A stretch of DNA of 64,000 nucleotides from Phymatolithon calcareum (lineage: Eukaryota > Rhodophyta > Florideophyceae > Hapalidiales), in the NCBI GenBank assembly GCA_977006965.1, contig OZ345356.1, positions 310,001-374,000 of the forward strand. Direction: 5' to 3'. The notes under the pieces are model-generated. The model was not told the origin of the DNA, searched no databases, and saw only the letters and a list, made by a program, of their open reading frames with translations. How positions within the stretch are numbered: the stretch's first letter is position 1; every line of letters begins with the position of its first letter. The position numbers were made by a program, and so were the translations under genes. Positions 52,746-62,919 of the stretch are shown one piece after another.

Positions 52746-53500
52746 CCCCCGTGCGAGACGCAAGTATTCTTTTCATAAAGTAACTGGCATAACAGCCGTG
52801 CGGTTACTTCTGTAGAATGACGCTTGACTTTTGGAACTCTTCTTTTTGTCGTGCCCAGGTTGGGATCAAAGCCGCTCGCAAATTCAATTTATACTCTTTT
52901 CGAGGAGCAAATTCTCTGGGTGATGTGCTCAACGATCTTTTACGTTGGGTGCCGTTCGCTGCGAATTTACCACTCTACTCATTGCGCGTTTCTCTGCCGG
53001 TGAGAATAGACTACAGCAAAACACGATAATAAGCTATGAATTTAGCTCTAATCTAGAGCCAAAAGACAATATCGATGAAATTTGCGCAAGATTATGCCAT
53101 GCAAATCAGAGACACCGTCCAACTTCCAGATGACCTTCTAATGTATTCTCGAATATACATCCTCCTCGATGGCGTGTTTGCGACAGATGAGGCTTAAGAT
53201 AGAAAAGCTTCTGACGGTACGAAACGAGGATCGATGAGACAAATGCGATGTACTGGGCGAGCTAGTACTGCAGAGAACGCTTTCTCAAGGAAACTGAATA
53301 GCCACACTATGTGAGCATGCAATTCGGACATTCATGATAACGTGTTATATAGCTCGTAAAATTTAGCGATTGTAGCTGCTACGGTCTGGAACTGAAGAAG
53401 CGGAAGGGCTCTTCCCCAGATATATGTTTGAAAATTATGGCGAACATCCAAGAGATCGGAGGCAAGTGCTCTGCAGCTAGCCAATACAGAGATGATGAAT
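52746..53500. other. No gene seen
   Basis: Short frames only and no repeats recognised. Confidence 0.3.
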
Positions 53501-53960
53501 GCAAAACCGGCGGAAAGCTCGCTTTGGGCATGGTTAAACGGAGAAAGTACCTAGAACATGCAGAAAAATGTCAAGAAAGAAAGGAGGACCGGATACAAGA
53601 ATCAAAGGAAATCAACTATCTCGAAAAGAAAAGTACCCCACCAAAGCGCTAAAAACTAGCTGATGAAGGCACATTGTCAAAACAGCAGGGCTTAGAAGAT
53701 ACAGTTCCGCCCTGGAAGGAAGCCGAAGAGGGCTGTTTCGCAAAAAATCCCGATAAGCAAGCCGCAAAATTTGCCTGGAGTGCTGGCATATATGCTACAG
53801 ATCTACGGGCATGACTTGTGTCATCATGATCTGCAACACAGCTCCGTTGTGCAGAAAATCAATTCTAGCTTTGTGCTTTGGAACCTGTGTAGTGATCGAG
53901 CTTCTTGCGCTACATCGCATACTTCGACGACAATGGATCAAGAGGCGGAATAAGAACGCA
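53501..53960 (+). mobile_element. LINE R C-terminal remnant, plus strand
   Basis: KRRKYLEHAEKCQERKEDRI, INYLEKKSTPPKR, stop, KLADEGTLSKQQGLEDTVPP: the charged coiled-coil segment before the C-terminal domain, parallel to LINE V at 63060-63300. The rest is decayed and runs into a family G piece. Confidence 0.55.
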
Positions 53961-53974
53961 AATGAAGGCGCGGA

Positions 53975-54310
53975 GAGCGGCTGACCGGACCGAACGGACC
54001 ACAAACGACACAAGACAAGTTTCTGGCGCGGGCGCCCGTGACCGCGCCGGCGCAAGTGACCGCAGCGATCAAGCTGCACAAAACGCTTGTTTCGGCTGTA
54101 ACCCCCCCCCGGAAATGGCTGGCGCGATTGCCAACCCGGGTCATCCCTTTGAAGGACGGCGGCTGAGGATTGGCTGCGAAGAGGTTTAGATGTTAAGCTC
54201 CCCGAAGCTCTGCACTTTTTGCGGCTTTGAGCTGTTGTGACATCAAGTACCAATCGAATATGCTAAAGTCTACTGTAGCCGTAAGGATGGGAAGCTGTTC
54301 TAGGACAACT
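53975..54310 (+). repeat. Family G copy with internal deletion
   Basis: Begins GCTGACCGGACCGAACGGAC, includes GGCGCGGGCG, and jumps from GGAAATGGCTGGCGCGATTG directly to AACCCGGGTCATCCCTTTGA. It thereby loses the middle of the unit. It continues through CTCCCCGAAGCTCTGCAC to the 3' end AACCTGCAATAGAAAGAAAA. Confidence 0.7.
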
Positions 54311-55857
54311 CCGAAACCTGCAATAGAAAGAAAAGAATGCAAATGACTAAAAACAAGCCCTTACTGGAGGTCCACATATTGATTGACTTGCTTTTAATGC
54401 AACGGAATTTCCTGTATTCCTGTTGCTTTCTTGGGCGATACAGTGTTCTCGACCTTCATCTTCGACACTATTCCCAAACATCCGTTGAACTTAAGGCTTA
54501 ATAGTATAATTCGACTGATCATTCACTTGGAGATTGTTGGATGTACGTTGCGATCCTCTGGATGGAGCAGCTTGATTTTCATTCCGGCTAGCTTCTCTAC
54601 CCTCACATCTGCAGTTATTACAACGAGCACGTGCGGCTTATCAGCCATTGTGAAATCACGATAGTAGCGTTATAGCTTTGCAGATCTCTATTCTCTGTCG
54701 ACCCAGTGTGAATAAGACATAGCTGGGGAGCAAAGCATCCGCATTTCACATGAAAGTTGACAGGGATGTTAAGTTCTGGAACCATGATTCCGTCCGTGCG
54801 ACAGTGACGACTCAGTTGCAAGCCACGCAATTGGAAGATTGAAAGAGAGTATCATCGTTTCATAAAGAGATGCAGATACTTATCAGGACATTCCAAGGTT
54901 TATATCTCCGAGCCGCATTCGACCGTGGAAAATTGTGCTATAGGAATTAGATACTTGAAAATTAATCGGCTGCTACAAGGCACGGATCTTACCCTATCCA
55001 CTCGTGCGCTCGGGCAAGAATCAAAGTGAATGAAATGATCAATTCCTTGCACACGGTCCACGCGTTGCATTGATGTGACTCGGAATATTCCAGATTGCTC
55101 ACTGTATTTACTAGACGATCACAATGAAGAACTCCGGCATCGTCCGCAGTCCGACTGCGGAACATGCTGGAATCCTATGAGCTTCATGCCACTGCCGGAC
55201 AGTCGCATGACGCATATAGTTCTAAAGCTTTGGCACGGTTTTTTGAATGTAAATATGTATGCATTAAATCGCCGAATCACAAAATAATCAAAAATTGTAA
55301 TCATAAGGGCGAACTCACTCTGCTCAGATCAAATCTCTACGAAGTGAATTAGAGCCATAGGCTCCGCTCACAGCATAGGATCCCATTGGATATCCTCCGG
55401 CGTTTCGAGAGAGAGCAGGAACCAGCGAATCGCTCGTTGCTTCTCGCTAGCTGCGATGCGCTGCATGAAGGCCAATGCTCTAAGCATTCCATGATTCATC
55501 CAAACCATTGATAACGAAAAGTGATATGCGAAAAATCTGGAGTTGAATATGATACACTGTAATACGACATTCCCAGCTCTCGGTCTCCGAGACGCATCCA
55601 AACGTTGCGAACAATAAGATCGATCTTTTCCATGCGGTTGCGATCTCGACAGGCAACGTACCTACAGTAATCAGCTTGTGTGCTCGAAAGTAGGAGACCT
55701 GATGGTCACGTTCACGCTAACGGTTGTATGCTATTCTCCTTGCCGTGCCTTCAATGCAACGGAAGTAGATGTATTGCTGTTCTTCTATTGGATAAGCCGA
55801 GTATCAGTGTCGCCAGAATATTCTACTTTTCTTTGAAGCATATAATGCGGTGCATGA
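54311..55857. other. No gene recognised
   Basis: Mostly unique sequence with short frames. 54790-54835 (GACAGTGACGACTCAGTTGC...) faintly resembles 56180-56225 upstream of the next gene; significance unknown. Confidence 0.3.
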
Positions 55858-55906
55858 GCAACGCCGAGATGAGAACATCATCATGATGTTCTCATCGCGG
55901 CGTTGC
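55858..55906. repeat. Near-perfect palindrome, 24-bp arms, no loop
   Basis: GCAACGCC.AGATGAGAACATCAT meets its reverse complement at the centre (TCATCATGATG) with a single A/C mismatch. Such zero-loop palindromes can extrude as cruciforms. It lies about 540 bp upstream of the four-repeat gene. Confidence 0.85.
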
Positions 55907-56444
55907 ATGATGTTCTGAAGGTAGCACTGTCAATCTAAACAAACAATTTGCTTCTCCCAAGCTCCCTGACTCTCACACCTGCACCCCCCCCCCCGTTTAC
56001 GACACGGGTGACAAAGGAGCCAGTCATGATTCTTAGGATCGCGAAAGTCAAGTTTTGAAGTCTCTCGATGTCCTCACAACCATTACATATCTGCGGCGCT
56101 AATTTGCCACTGTTTCATATAGAAGAGGACACGTTGATAGAGAATAATACTCAGAACTTTGGTGGATGCCGATTTCCTTCCCTGTAAGACAGTGGTGATT
56201 CAATTTCAAACCGCGCCATTCGAAGATCGAAACAGAATCAGAAGCCAGCATACAGATTTGTGATACGCTCAACGATCTGCCGACACGACATCTCCGTCCA
56301 TCGCGAGCACAGCTGACTTGGAGCATGCGATTTCCTGGAGAAAAAATGCGTACTTAAGGCGCACCAATCCTCCAACCATTCTCCCAACCAGCCTTCAACT
56401 GCAGATCGCACCAACCACCTAACCCACAACCGATACACTGCAGC

Positions 56445-57131
56445 ATGCCGTCCCTCTACCAGTTTGTCTACGAAAGTGGCATCACCTACAAGTTCGGTCA
56501 CAATTCCATCCCAAACATCGAAATCACCAATGCACCACATGATGCCGATTTCTCCCGTTTCGCTATGGCGCACGACGGCTCCACCTACTGGTTCTTCTGT
56601 TTCCGCGGCACCTCCCGCGACACCATCTACCCGTTCGCCTTCAACGGCTCGACGTACGAGTACCGTCACAAATCGCAGCACGGCGAGTATCAGTTTGTCG
56701 ACAATGCACGGGACGTCGATCCGAGCTCATTCGAATGTCTTCATGACGGAGGCACATTCCGATTCTACCTCAAGAGGCTTGGAGATCCGAACTCCATCTA
56801 TCAGTATGCCACGGTGGACAACACGAACCAGTTGCGTCTCGGACAGGACAACACGATCAAACGTAATCCCATCGCTGGGTTTCCAAACGACTCCGATCGT
56901 TGCCGTTGGATGATGCTTCACAGTGGTGGTAACTATCACTATTACAACATGACTCTTGGTGATAGTGTCAAGTTTTATCAGTCTATTTACGTGGACGAAA
57001 AGTGGACGTATGGGGCGTCCGGATTTTTCCCGGAGCTCAACATTGCGGGTGCACCGGGGGATACGAATTATGCCAACGCTGCTATGCTGCATGATGGAAG
57101 TGCGTACCGTCTTTATTTCATGAAGCTTTAA
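56445..57131 (+). CDS. Unrecognised four-repeat protein (228 aa)
   Basis: Single exon with an ATG at 56445 following a C/A-rich leader (AACCACCTAACCCACAACCG). The protein is four repeats of about 57 residues (1-56, 57-112, 113-171, 172-228). Each opens with a Y-F/Y aromatic strand (LYQFVYESGITYKFG) and closes with a MLHDGS.YR.Y.MK-type motif (AMAHDGSTYWFFCFRG, ECLHDGGTFRFYLKRL, MMLHSGGNYHYYNMTL, AMLHDGSAYRLYFMK). The aromatic- and Gly-rich beta pattern suggests a small beta-propeller or lectin-like fold. No signal peptide or membrane segment, so it is probably cytosolic. No close family is recognised; function unknown. The frame is intact and third positions are C/G-favoured, as expected for an expressed gene. 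Confidence 0.85.
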   Translation: MPSLYQFVYESGITYKFGHNSIPNIEITNAPHDADFSRFAMAHDGSTYWFFCFRGTSRDTIYPFAFNGSTYEYRHKSQHGEYQFVDNARDVDPSSFECLHDGGTFRFYLKRLGDPNSIYQYATVDNTNQLRLGQDNTIKRNPIAGFPNDSDRCRWMMLHSGGNYHYYNMTLGDSVKFYQSIYVDEKWTYGASGFFPELNIAGAPGDTNYANAAMLHDGSAYRLYFMKL

Positions 57132-57774
57132 GCGACAGACTCGATTTTGGTATATCGGAAGATTCTTGCTCCGAGTTGATCACTGCTTCAGAACAAGAGG
57201 GCTAAAAAGCTATTTTCTCGTCATTCTATCGTTCTTGATCTTCTACTTGCTTGCCATATCGCACTCTTGGGAGGAATGGAATATATTGATATAAAAACTC
57301 GATTTGGAATGACCCCGGTCGCATACACATAGTTGAAATCGAAATATTGCAGTTTATTGCGAATGCGGTTAGATAGCCAACCAGAGGTTGAATGACCCTT
57401 TGATTTCTACTCTGAGTACTTTGCTCGGAGTCCTCCACCCCATTCTGTATGGTCCGGGATGTTATAAATCAGCCTCGTGACTCTCCAGCACTTGTGCACC
57501 ATTTTCGCAGTCGGCAAAGCTCGTCTTCTAGAAGTGACGGATTCCGTGGAAATCTTCCCATGAACCAAATCAACCTCGGGTAAAGTGATGGATAGAAGAG
57601 GCGATGTGAACATAAAACTAATTTCGTGCGCGCAATTTGAGCTAATCAGAGGGTGACAGAACGTACAAATGCGTTTTTGCATACGTACACATGAGAAACA
57701 GAGCTCTTAGAGGAGTGACATTTATCGAAGGGAGGACAGAAACTGTAAACGAAGGCGTGATCTGAAACAATTGG
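57132..57774. other. 3' region of the four-repeat gene; no further gene seen
   Basis: Short frames only. ATATTGATATAAAAACTC near 57281 is TATA-like, but no downstream gene could be supported. Confidence 0.3.
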
Positions 57775-57990
57775 TTAAGAAGAAGAAGTGCGAGTTTTCC
57801 AACGCATCTTCATACGCTTAGGACGACTTTGCGAAGGCCATACGGCCACGGACAGGGTCTTTTTTGGTTGAACGTGTGCACGGTTGGGTGTGACTCTAAC
57901 TGGTGGAATACCAAAATCTACCTCTGACTTATAATTGAGCCTCAAGGGGGGGACACATTCCACTTACTGAGTCACGCATAGTCGATGGGG
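57775..57990 (-). repeat. SINE-like family S copy, diverged, minus strand
   Basis: The minus strand reads GCGTGACTCAGTAAGTGGAA, CCCCCCTTGAGGCTC and CAGAGGTAGATTTTGG, ending GAAGATGCGTTGGAAAACTC before a CTTCTTCTT run. Confidence 0.5.
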
Positions 57991-58299
57991 AGTGGGCCGG
58001 ATGATTTTCTGTTTCGGTCGGAGCTTTGGCCGTTTGAAACATTGCAAGGACTTCTCCAAGTGATCTTCTTGTGTAGGCACTTGCTTCAGATGATAGCTCG
58101 TCTTGATGACTTCGATAGCATCTCTTCCAGTTTGACCTGTAAGGTCTATGAGCTCCGAGATGCTCATGGGCGGGAATGTATATGGCCAGTGTCCTGTATC
58201 TCCTTGTCTTAGAACACAAACGCGGCGGTAGTGTTGTCTTGGTGTGTGATATAGGGCGGTTTTTTGTCTTTTCAGTGGCGGCTTAAACGCCCTCCGTTT

Positions 58300-59745
58300 C
58301 AGCAGCTACGTTCGGCGGCTTACGATCGGGTTCCTAGGGACATACTCCAGAAGCGTGTGGACAAATGCCTACCCGCAGACTTAGCGGAGATGGTCAGATA
58401 CCTGCTCAAACCATCCTGGATTACAACGGCCGGAGACGAGGAAAAGAAGTGGCTCCTTATTGACCGCGGAGTCCCCCAAGGATCGCCCCTGAGCCCCTGC
58501 TTGTACAACTTGTTCATGGACACATTCGCGTTCGCAATGGAAAAAGCACCTCGGCATATGTCGAAGCACCCCGCGATACTTTTCGCGGACGACGTGCAGC
58601 TCCAAGCCACCAATTCCGATGGTATGCAATGGCTTTTGGATACGGCGACGAGCTGGGCCACAGAAAATGGAATGACATGGAACACTAAGAAAGGAAAAAG
58701 CGAAGTGCTTATCTATCCCGGATTATTCAAACGCAAGTTCCGGCTCTCAGGCCAGGAGCTCCACGAAACCCGCCTACTGGAATACCTGGGAACCACGATC
58801 GACAACACGGGAGTAACCCACCACGCAACACTAAACCGCATCAACGCGGCGAAGGGAATCATCATGGGACTAAAAGACCTGGGAGTCCAAGCGCAAGGAC
58901 TAGCTACTACCAAGAATATAGCAATGTACAAGGCTCTTGTGCAATGCAGATGGGAGTACGCGATACACCTCACACCATGGACAAACTCAGTCGAAGCGCA
59001 GATCAACCAAGCGGAGGGTTTGTTCTACTCTGTTGCCTTCGGTAACTACGCGAAACGATTGCACGCCCGAATGCGAGCCCTCTGCAGAATTACTCCACCA
59101 AAGATAAGAAGAGCGCAACTCGGAGAGCACTTCGCACAGAGGCTTATACGAGGGAAGGACGAAATCGAGAAGGAAGAAAATTACGCTGGAAAAGAAGGGG
59201 ACATACAGCAAGCAGAGATGGATATCCGCTATCTGCAGGAGCATGAGCTCCTAAGAGGCAGTACCGAGCGAGCCGTACGAGGGCTGGTGACCCACAAACA
59301 CGAGAGCCACCGCCGACGACAGGAATGGATTGAAAAGGAAGAAGAAAAAGAGAGAAAAATTACCGTGGACACTAAGGAGAAAGTAAGCCCTGTACTCCAA
59401 ATTCGATCCAGGAAACACCGACTCCTAGCAGTTAAGTGGTTCTTCGGCCGCTTCCCACCACGAAGAGCAGAGTCGTACGTTGAACATTTCAACGAGGTCG
59501 CAGAAGAGAATCTGAAAACTCTACAACGAAATTTGACAAGTCCAAGAGCAGAAGAATCTTGGGAAAAAGGGACGAAAACGGCGATTGACAAACTTTTAGC
59601 ACTGGAAATCCATATGTTAGAAGAAATGATAGTGTAATGTGATCTGATTGGGTAATGAGATGGCAGTATCAACGGGAAGCTGCTCTGGTGTTGGTGAATA
59701 CCGGCGTTGAGGGCTTCTAAAATAAAAATCTACAATTTCCCCCCC
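58300..59745 (+). mobile_element. LINE K: 5'-truncated EN/RT LINE with open RT frame
   Basis: Starts inside the RT palm at about 58306 and ends with the 3' UTR GGGCTTCTAAAATAAAAATC and a C run. It appears inserted in family D sequence: AAACGCCCTC and TTTCAGCAGCTAC lie to its left, GTAGCTTCGATCATCTA to its right. No TSD was confirmed. Confidence 0.8.
58306..59637 (+). CDS. LINE K reverse transcriptase C-terminal portion, uninterrupted (about 443 codons)
   Basis: The frame is open from the truncation to TAA at 59635-59637. It carries AAYDRVPRDILQKRV (palm A remnant), DRGVPQGSPLSPCLYNLFMD, the intact catalytic FADDVQLQATNS, NGMTWNTKKGKSEVLIYPG and EYLGTTIDNTGVTHHATLNR. After this come a long charged helical region and the C-terminal domain (VLQIRSRKHRLLAVKWFFGR, YVEHFNEVAEENLKTLQRNL, AIDKLLALEIHMLEEM). 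Palm motif A is incomplete and there is no start codon or endonuclease, so it is not autonomous. The lack of any stop suggests recent insertion. It is the best reference for the J-type LINE C-terminus. Confidence 0.85.
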   Translation, partial: LRSAAYDRVPRDILQKRVDKCLPADLAEMVRYLLKPSWITTAGDEEKKWLLIDRGVPQGSPLSPCLYNLFMDTFAFAMEKAPRHMSKHPAILFADDVQLQATNSDGMQWLLDTATSWATENGMTWNTKKGKSEVLIYPGLFKRKFRLSGQELHETRLLEYLGTTIDNTGVTHHATLNRINAAKGIIMGLKDLGVQAQGLATTKNIAMYKALVQCRWEYAIHLTPWTNSVEAQINQAEGLFYSVAFGNYAKRLHARMRALCRITPPKIRRAQLGEHFAQRLIRGKDEIEKEENYAGKEGDIQQAEMDIRYLQEHELLRGSTERAVRGLVTHKHESHRRRQEWIEKEEEKERKITVDTKEKVSPVLQIRSRKHRLLAVKWFFGRFPPRRAESYVEHFNEVAEENLKTLQRNLTSPRAEESWEKGTKTAIDKLLALEIHMLEEMIV

Positions 59746-59884
59746 CTGTAGCTTCGATCATCTATTCAAATACTTGCATCCCGGGATAACGTCGTAGCCC
59801 TACAGTAGCTGCAAAAACCCTCTCCCGTAAAAATGGCTGCTTGAAGTTTGTGCTTGTGAGGGTTTCGCTCGCCGCCCTGGCGAG

Positions 59885-60650
59885 GGGATATTTGATGATT
59901 TTATTTTTGAGAGCTCCCAAAGCCTCACCTTGGAGTAACGGGGCAACTCTTGCATAATATCTACGCTATAGTCATCTGGCTGCTCAAAACGTTTTTGATT
60001 CGAAATTCTCTCCCAACAAGAGCTCCTGTGTGTCTCTTGCACTCAAACTCAATTTCTGTACTCATCTTCGATGACGCTAGAGTACGTTGTGAGGCGACTA
60101 GTTCGACCACCGCGGTAATCCCACAGTAAGCACCCAACACTGATTTCCTCCAAAGGGGTGCTCGGTTGAATGTCAACCTTAGGCACCTTAAACGTGTTGT
60201 TCTTTCTCCTATGTAAAGGATCCCTGGTAGCTTGGCTTCAATAGGAATCTTCATTGATCTGTCTTCTTCTTCCTTTTCCCATACCTTAATTTTTTTTTTC
60301 CTTTCAAGTTTATTTAAAAGCCCCACAGACTTCCGAAGATATGGGCAAGGCTTCCTCTGGTGCTACCTACCTTCCCATACCTTAATTGTTTCTTCTCTCC
60401 TCCTCTTCTTCGTGACATATCCCTCCTGGGCTTTCTGAAGGGCTTGTCGCAAGTCTTCATACATCTTGAGATATTCAATATCCTTCATTGCTTCCTTTAC
60501 GTCCTCATCTCTTCCAACGTACTCTTCTGTTTCTTCAAGGCGCTTTTTGTGCCTTACCAGGCTTAATGCAAACCTTTCTGCTTGATGACGTCTCCTCATC
60601 TTTGGTGGTCCCAGTCGGCACGCCCTGGCGAGGTGACGGTCCACTTAGGC
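59885..60650 (-). mobile_element. LINE T 3' fragment, minus strand
   Basis: Minus frames 60363-60644 (RRRHQAERFALSLVRHKKRL, EDLRQALQKAQEGYVTKKRR) and 59961-60277 (WEKEEEDRSMKIPIEAKLPG, LRCLRLTFNRAPLWRKS, FECKRHTGALVGREFRIK) are one reading frame separated by an 82-bp insertion. The 3' end GAGCTCTCAAAAATAAAATC lies near 59895. Confidence 0.8.
60278..60387 (-). mobile_element. 82-bp LINE stub inserted in LINE T, 14-bp TSD
   Basis: CCCATACCTTAATT occurs at 60278-60291 and 60374-60387 around 60292-60373. The insert on the minus strand ends in AAAAGAAAAAAAAA-like sequence and carries the LINE M-type 3' UTR (CCCCACAGACTTCCGAAGAT on the plus strand). Confidence 0.85.
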
Positions 60651-60804
60651 ATGGGTCACATCCAATCTTGCGTTCTGCATTTCATTGGAGTCTTGCTCTG
60701 GTACCAAGAACAATCGGGTAAGCAGAAAGGTAGGATATAAAATTAGACCTTGTCTTCGTGTGGTGAGGAATGAGATTGCTGGGTGCGCGCCGAAAAGGAA
60801 GTCG

Positions 60805-61163
60805 AGACAATAACTTTCTTTCTTTCTTTTATTGCGGGATTTATCAGAGCTGGTAAACAACTCCACATCCTTACGGCTCCAGTAGACTTAACAGATACGA
60901 GTGGTACTTGATGTCACAACAGCTGCCCAAGCTGCACAATGTGCAGACCTTGGGGAAGCTTAACATCTATATCGCTACATAGCCAATCTTCAGTCGCCGT
61001 CCTTCAAAGGGATGCCCCGGGTTGGAAACCATTTAGGACGCTCACGGTAGCTAGTCATCTCGCTGCCTTCTTTCATCTTCTTCTGTCTTCTCTCCCAGCT
61101 TCCTTGAGCGTTGCGGCACACCACTCAGGGCGGAATCCATGTACTACCATAAGACAATAACTT
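60805..61163 (-). mobile_element. Family G retroposed copy with 12-bp TSD
   Basis: AGACAATAACTT at 60805-60816 and 61152-61163 brackets 60817-61151. The minus-strand tail is CCCGCAATAAAAGAAAGAAA. By eye it is identical to 20636-20970, so insertion is recent. It shows that family G moves by target-primed reverse transcription with 5' truncation. Confidence 0.9.
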
Positions 61164-61812
61164 GTATATTATCCACACGTTTGAAAATTTCTTGTCAATC
61201 GTGTCCCCAGGGCGGGGAGCAGGTACTTTGTAAATGCATGGGATAGGCGACTAAGAGTAAACACGCGAGTGCTTTCTGCAATTGAGTGGCAATCGTTTGT
61301 CCCATGTGCATAGAGAATGACGTTTCTAAGCTCGACCAGCGATGCGAGCAGTAATTCTGTACAGTGAAGCCTGCTGAAGAGGTCGGTGGCAGAAAAACTA
61401 TCATGATTCTTATCTAGGTGTTTGTGGGCCGTAAGTTATACCGCTGCGAATGCCTGGGTGAATACTGTCACCCAAGTATTCGCACAAGGCCATTGCAATT
61501 TCGAACTCAATGGATATTAATAAAGATATTCGTTAGGGATATGTATTATTTTATTCTAAATGCTCAAAGCACCTCAATTTGAGTAACAGTGTCGCTTCTC
61601 ACTCTTCCGTGGGGTTCTGCTTGGAACAGTGTTGTGCCGTAAACAATTACGGCTATCTCTAACGTCTCGATTTTCCTCCTCCACGTAATCTGTGGAAAAC
61701 TTTTATCCTGCATCCATGTTCCGCACATGAGGTGCCATATACGGTGCTCTGTTAGTTGGACGTTTCCCAAATTCGAATCACTGCTACCCAGGATTTCGAA
61801 TTTCCTGTTGAC
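61164..61812. other. No gene seen
   Basis: Unique sequence with short frames only. Confidence 0.3.
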
Positions 61813-62166
61813 ACCTAATCTGGGTGTTTTTTTTAAAGTTTATTTAAAAGCCCCACAGACTTGCGAAGATATGGGCAAGGCTTCCTCGGTTGGTAACTAC
61901 CTTTGTGTAGCTTACGAAAACGCACCGCCAGAGGGGCGGGCGGAAAAACTTAGGATCTCAGATATCCCATCTAAATTGCAGAACTTCTGTATTGTTCGCC
62001 GTAGACGACCCCCGGTAGCGAGGCGTCATTGTGTGTTCATTGCGCCACATTTTTCAGCTCGGTGATCAGCGCACCGAGCTCGTTTGACAGCTGATCCGAT
62101 AGCATGTCGTAACCACGCATGGCACGTGGCGCGGTACTCGCGTAAGTCCATACCTAATCTGGGTGT
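61813..62166 (-). mobile_element. LINE M-type 5'-truncated copy with 15-bp TSD
   Basis: ACCTAATCTGGGTGT at 61813-61827 and 62152-62166 brackets 61828-62151. The minus strand begins within the C-terminal domain (MRGYDMLSDQLSNELGALIT) and ends TTTTAAATAAACTTTAAAAA. Confidence 0.85.
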
Positions 62167-62244
62167 GCTCCCATTACACTTTAACGTTTGGCTTTTCATG
62201 GGCCGTACAGTAGTTTCTTTTCCCTACAAATAGTCCACTAGCTC

Positions 62245-62640
62245 ACGTCCTGAATAAAGAGGAAGGAAGTTACCTTGCATTCCTGTTTTCCATCCTCGAC
62301 GGCTCGTACTGCATCACAAACCGGACGACACGGCTGAGATGCCTGAGGCTGATTTTTAATAGAGCACCATTGTGGAGTAAATCGATAATGGATGAGTACT
62401 GTGGTACCACAACGATAACTGAGCTGGTTGCGCTCCAACCCTTTTTATCATCAGCGCAGGTGTGCCCTGATGTGGAATATGAATGCCAACGACTCACACG
62501 TGCACTTGTTAGTAGAGAAATTCGAATTAAGGAGGCCATGAGTGACCAGACTACGCTACATTAGAAAACGGTTCGGAAAGCAAGCCCTGTTACTCCTAGG
62601 TGAGGCGTTGGGAGCTTTTAAATAAATTTTTGCAGAACCC
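62245..62640 (+). mobile_element. LINE U 3' fragment, plus strand
   Basis: Frames read LRLIFNRAPLWSKSIMDEYC, TTTITELVALQPFLSSA and YECQRLTRALVSREIRIKEA to the TAG at 62562-62564. A 3' UTR follows with CCCTGTTACTCCTAGGTGAG and GGGAGCTTTTAAATAAATTT. Confidence 0.75.
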
Positions 62641-62880
62641 CCAGAGGTAGGTTTTGGAGTTTTGCTGACTATGGCACTTTTAGCGAAATGGAGATTTTGG
62701 GTTCCGATTGAGTCCTCGTGTCTCGCCGGAAGTGTTGCCTCAAGCGTCAGCAGATGCGTTGGTAACGCTATAATAAAAATTTCTTCTTCTTCTCCTTCAC
62801 TCTTCCGTGGCGGTCACACTCTGTCCTCCTAAAATCTCCTTGATTCGAATTTCTCTTCCCGGGCCCGTCAAGACCAAGAT
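62641..62880. repeat. 5'-truncated family S copy against a short minus-strand LINE tail
   Basis: 62641-62786: CCCCCAGAGGTAGGTTTTGG to GATGCGTTGGTAACGCTATA then ATAAAAATTT. 62787-62880: CTTCTTCTTCTCC, then the complement of a LINE terminus (GGAAGAGAAATTCGAATCAA on the minus strand). Confidence 0.5.
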
Positions 62881-62919
62881 AACCTAAATTTCTCAACAGT
62901 CGCATCCGGAGTCACGGTA

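Noticed and set aside
55982-55995. Poly-C run as a functional element
   Set aside because: A simple homopolymer, probably slippage; nothing around it suggests a role.
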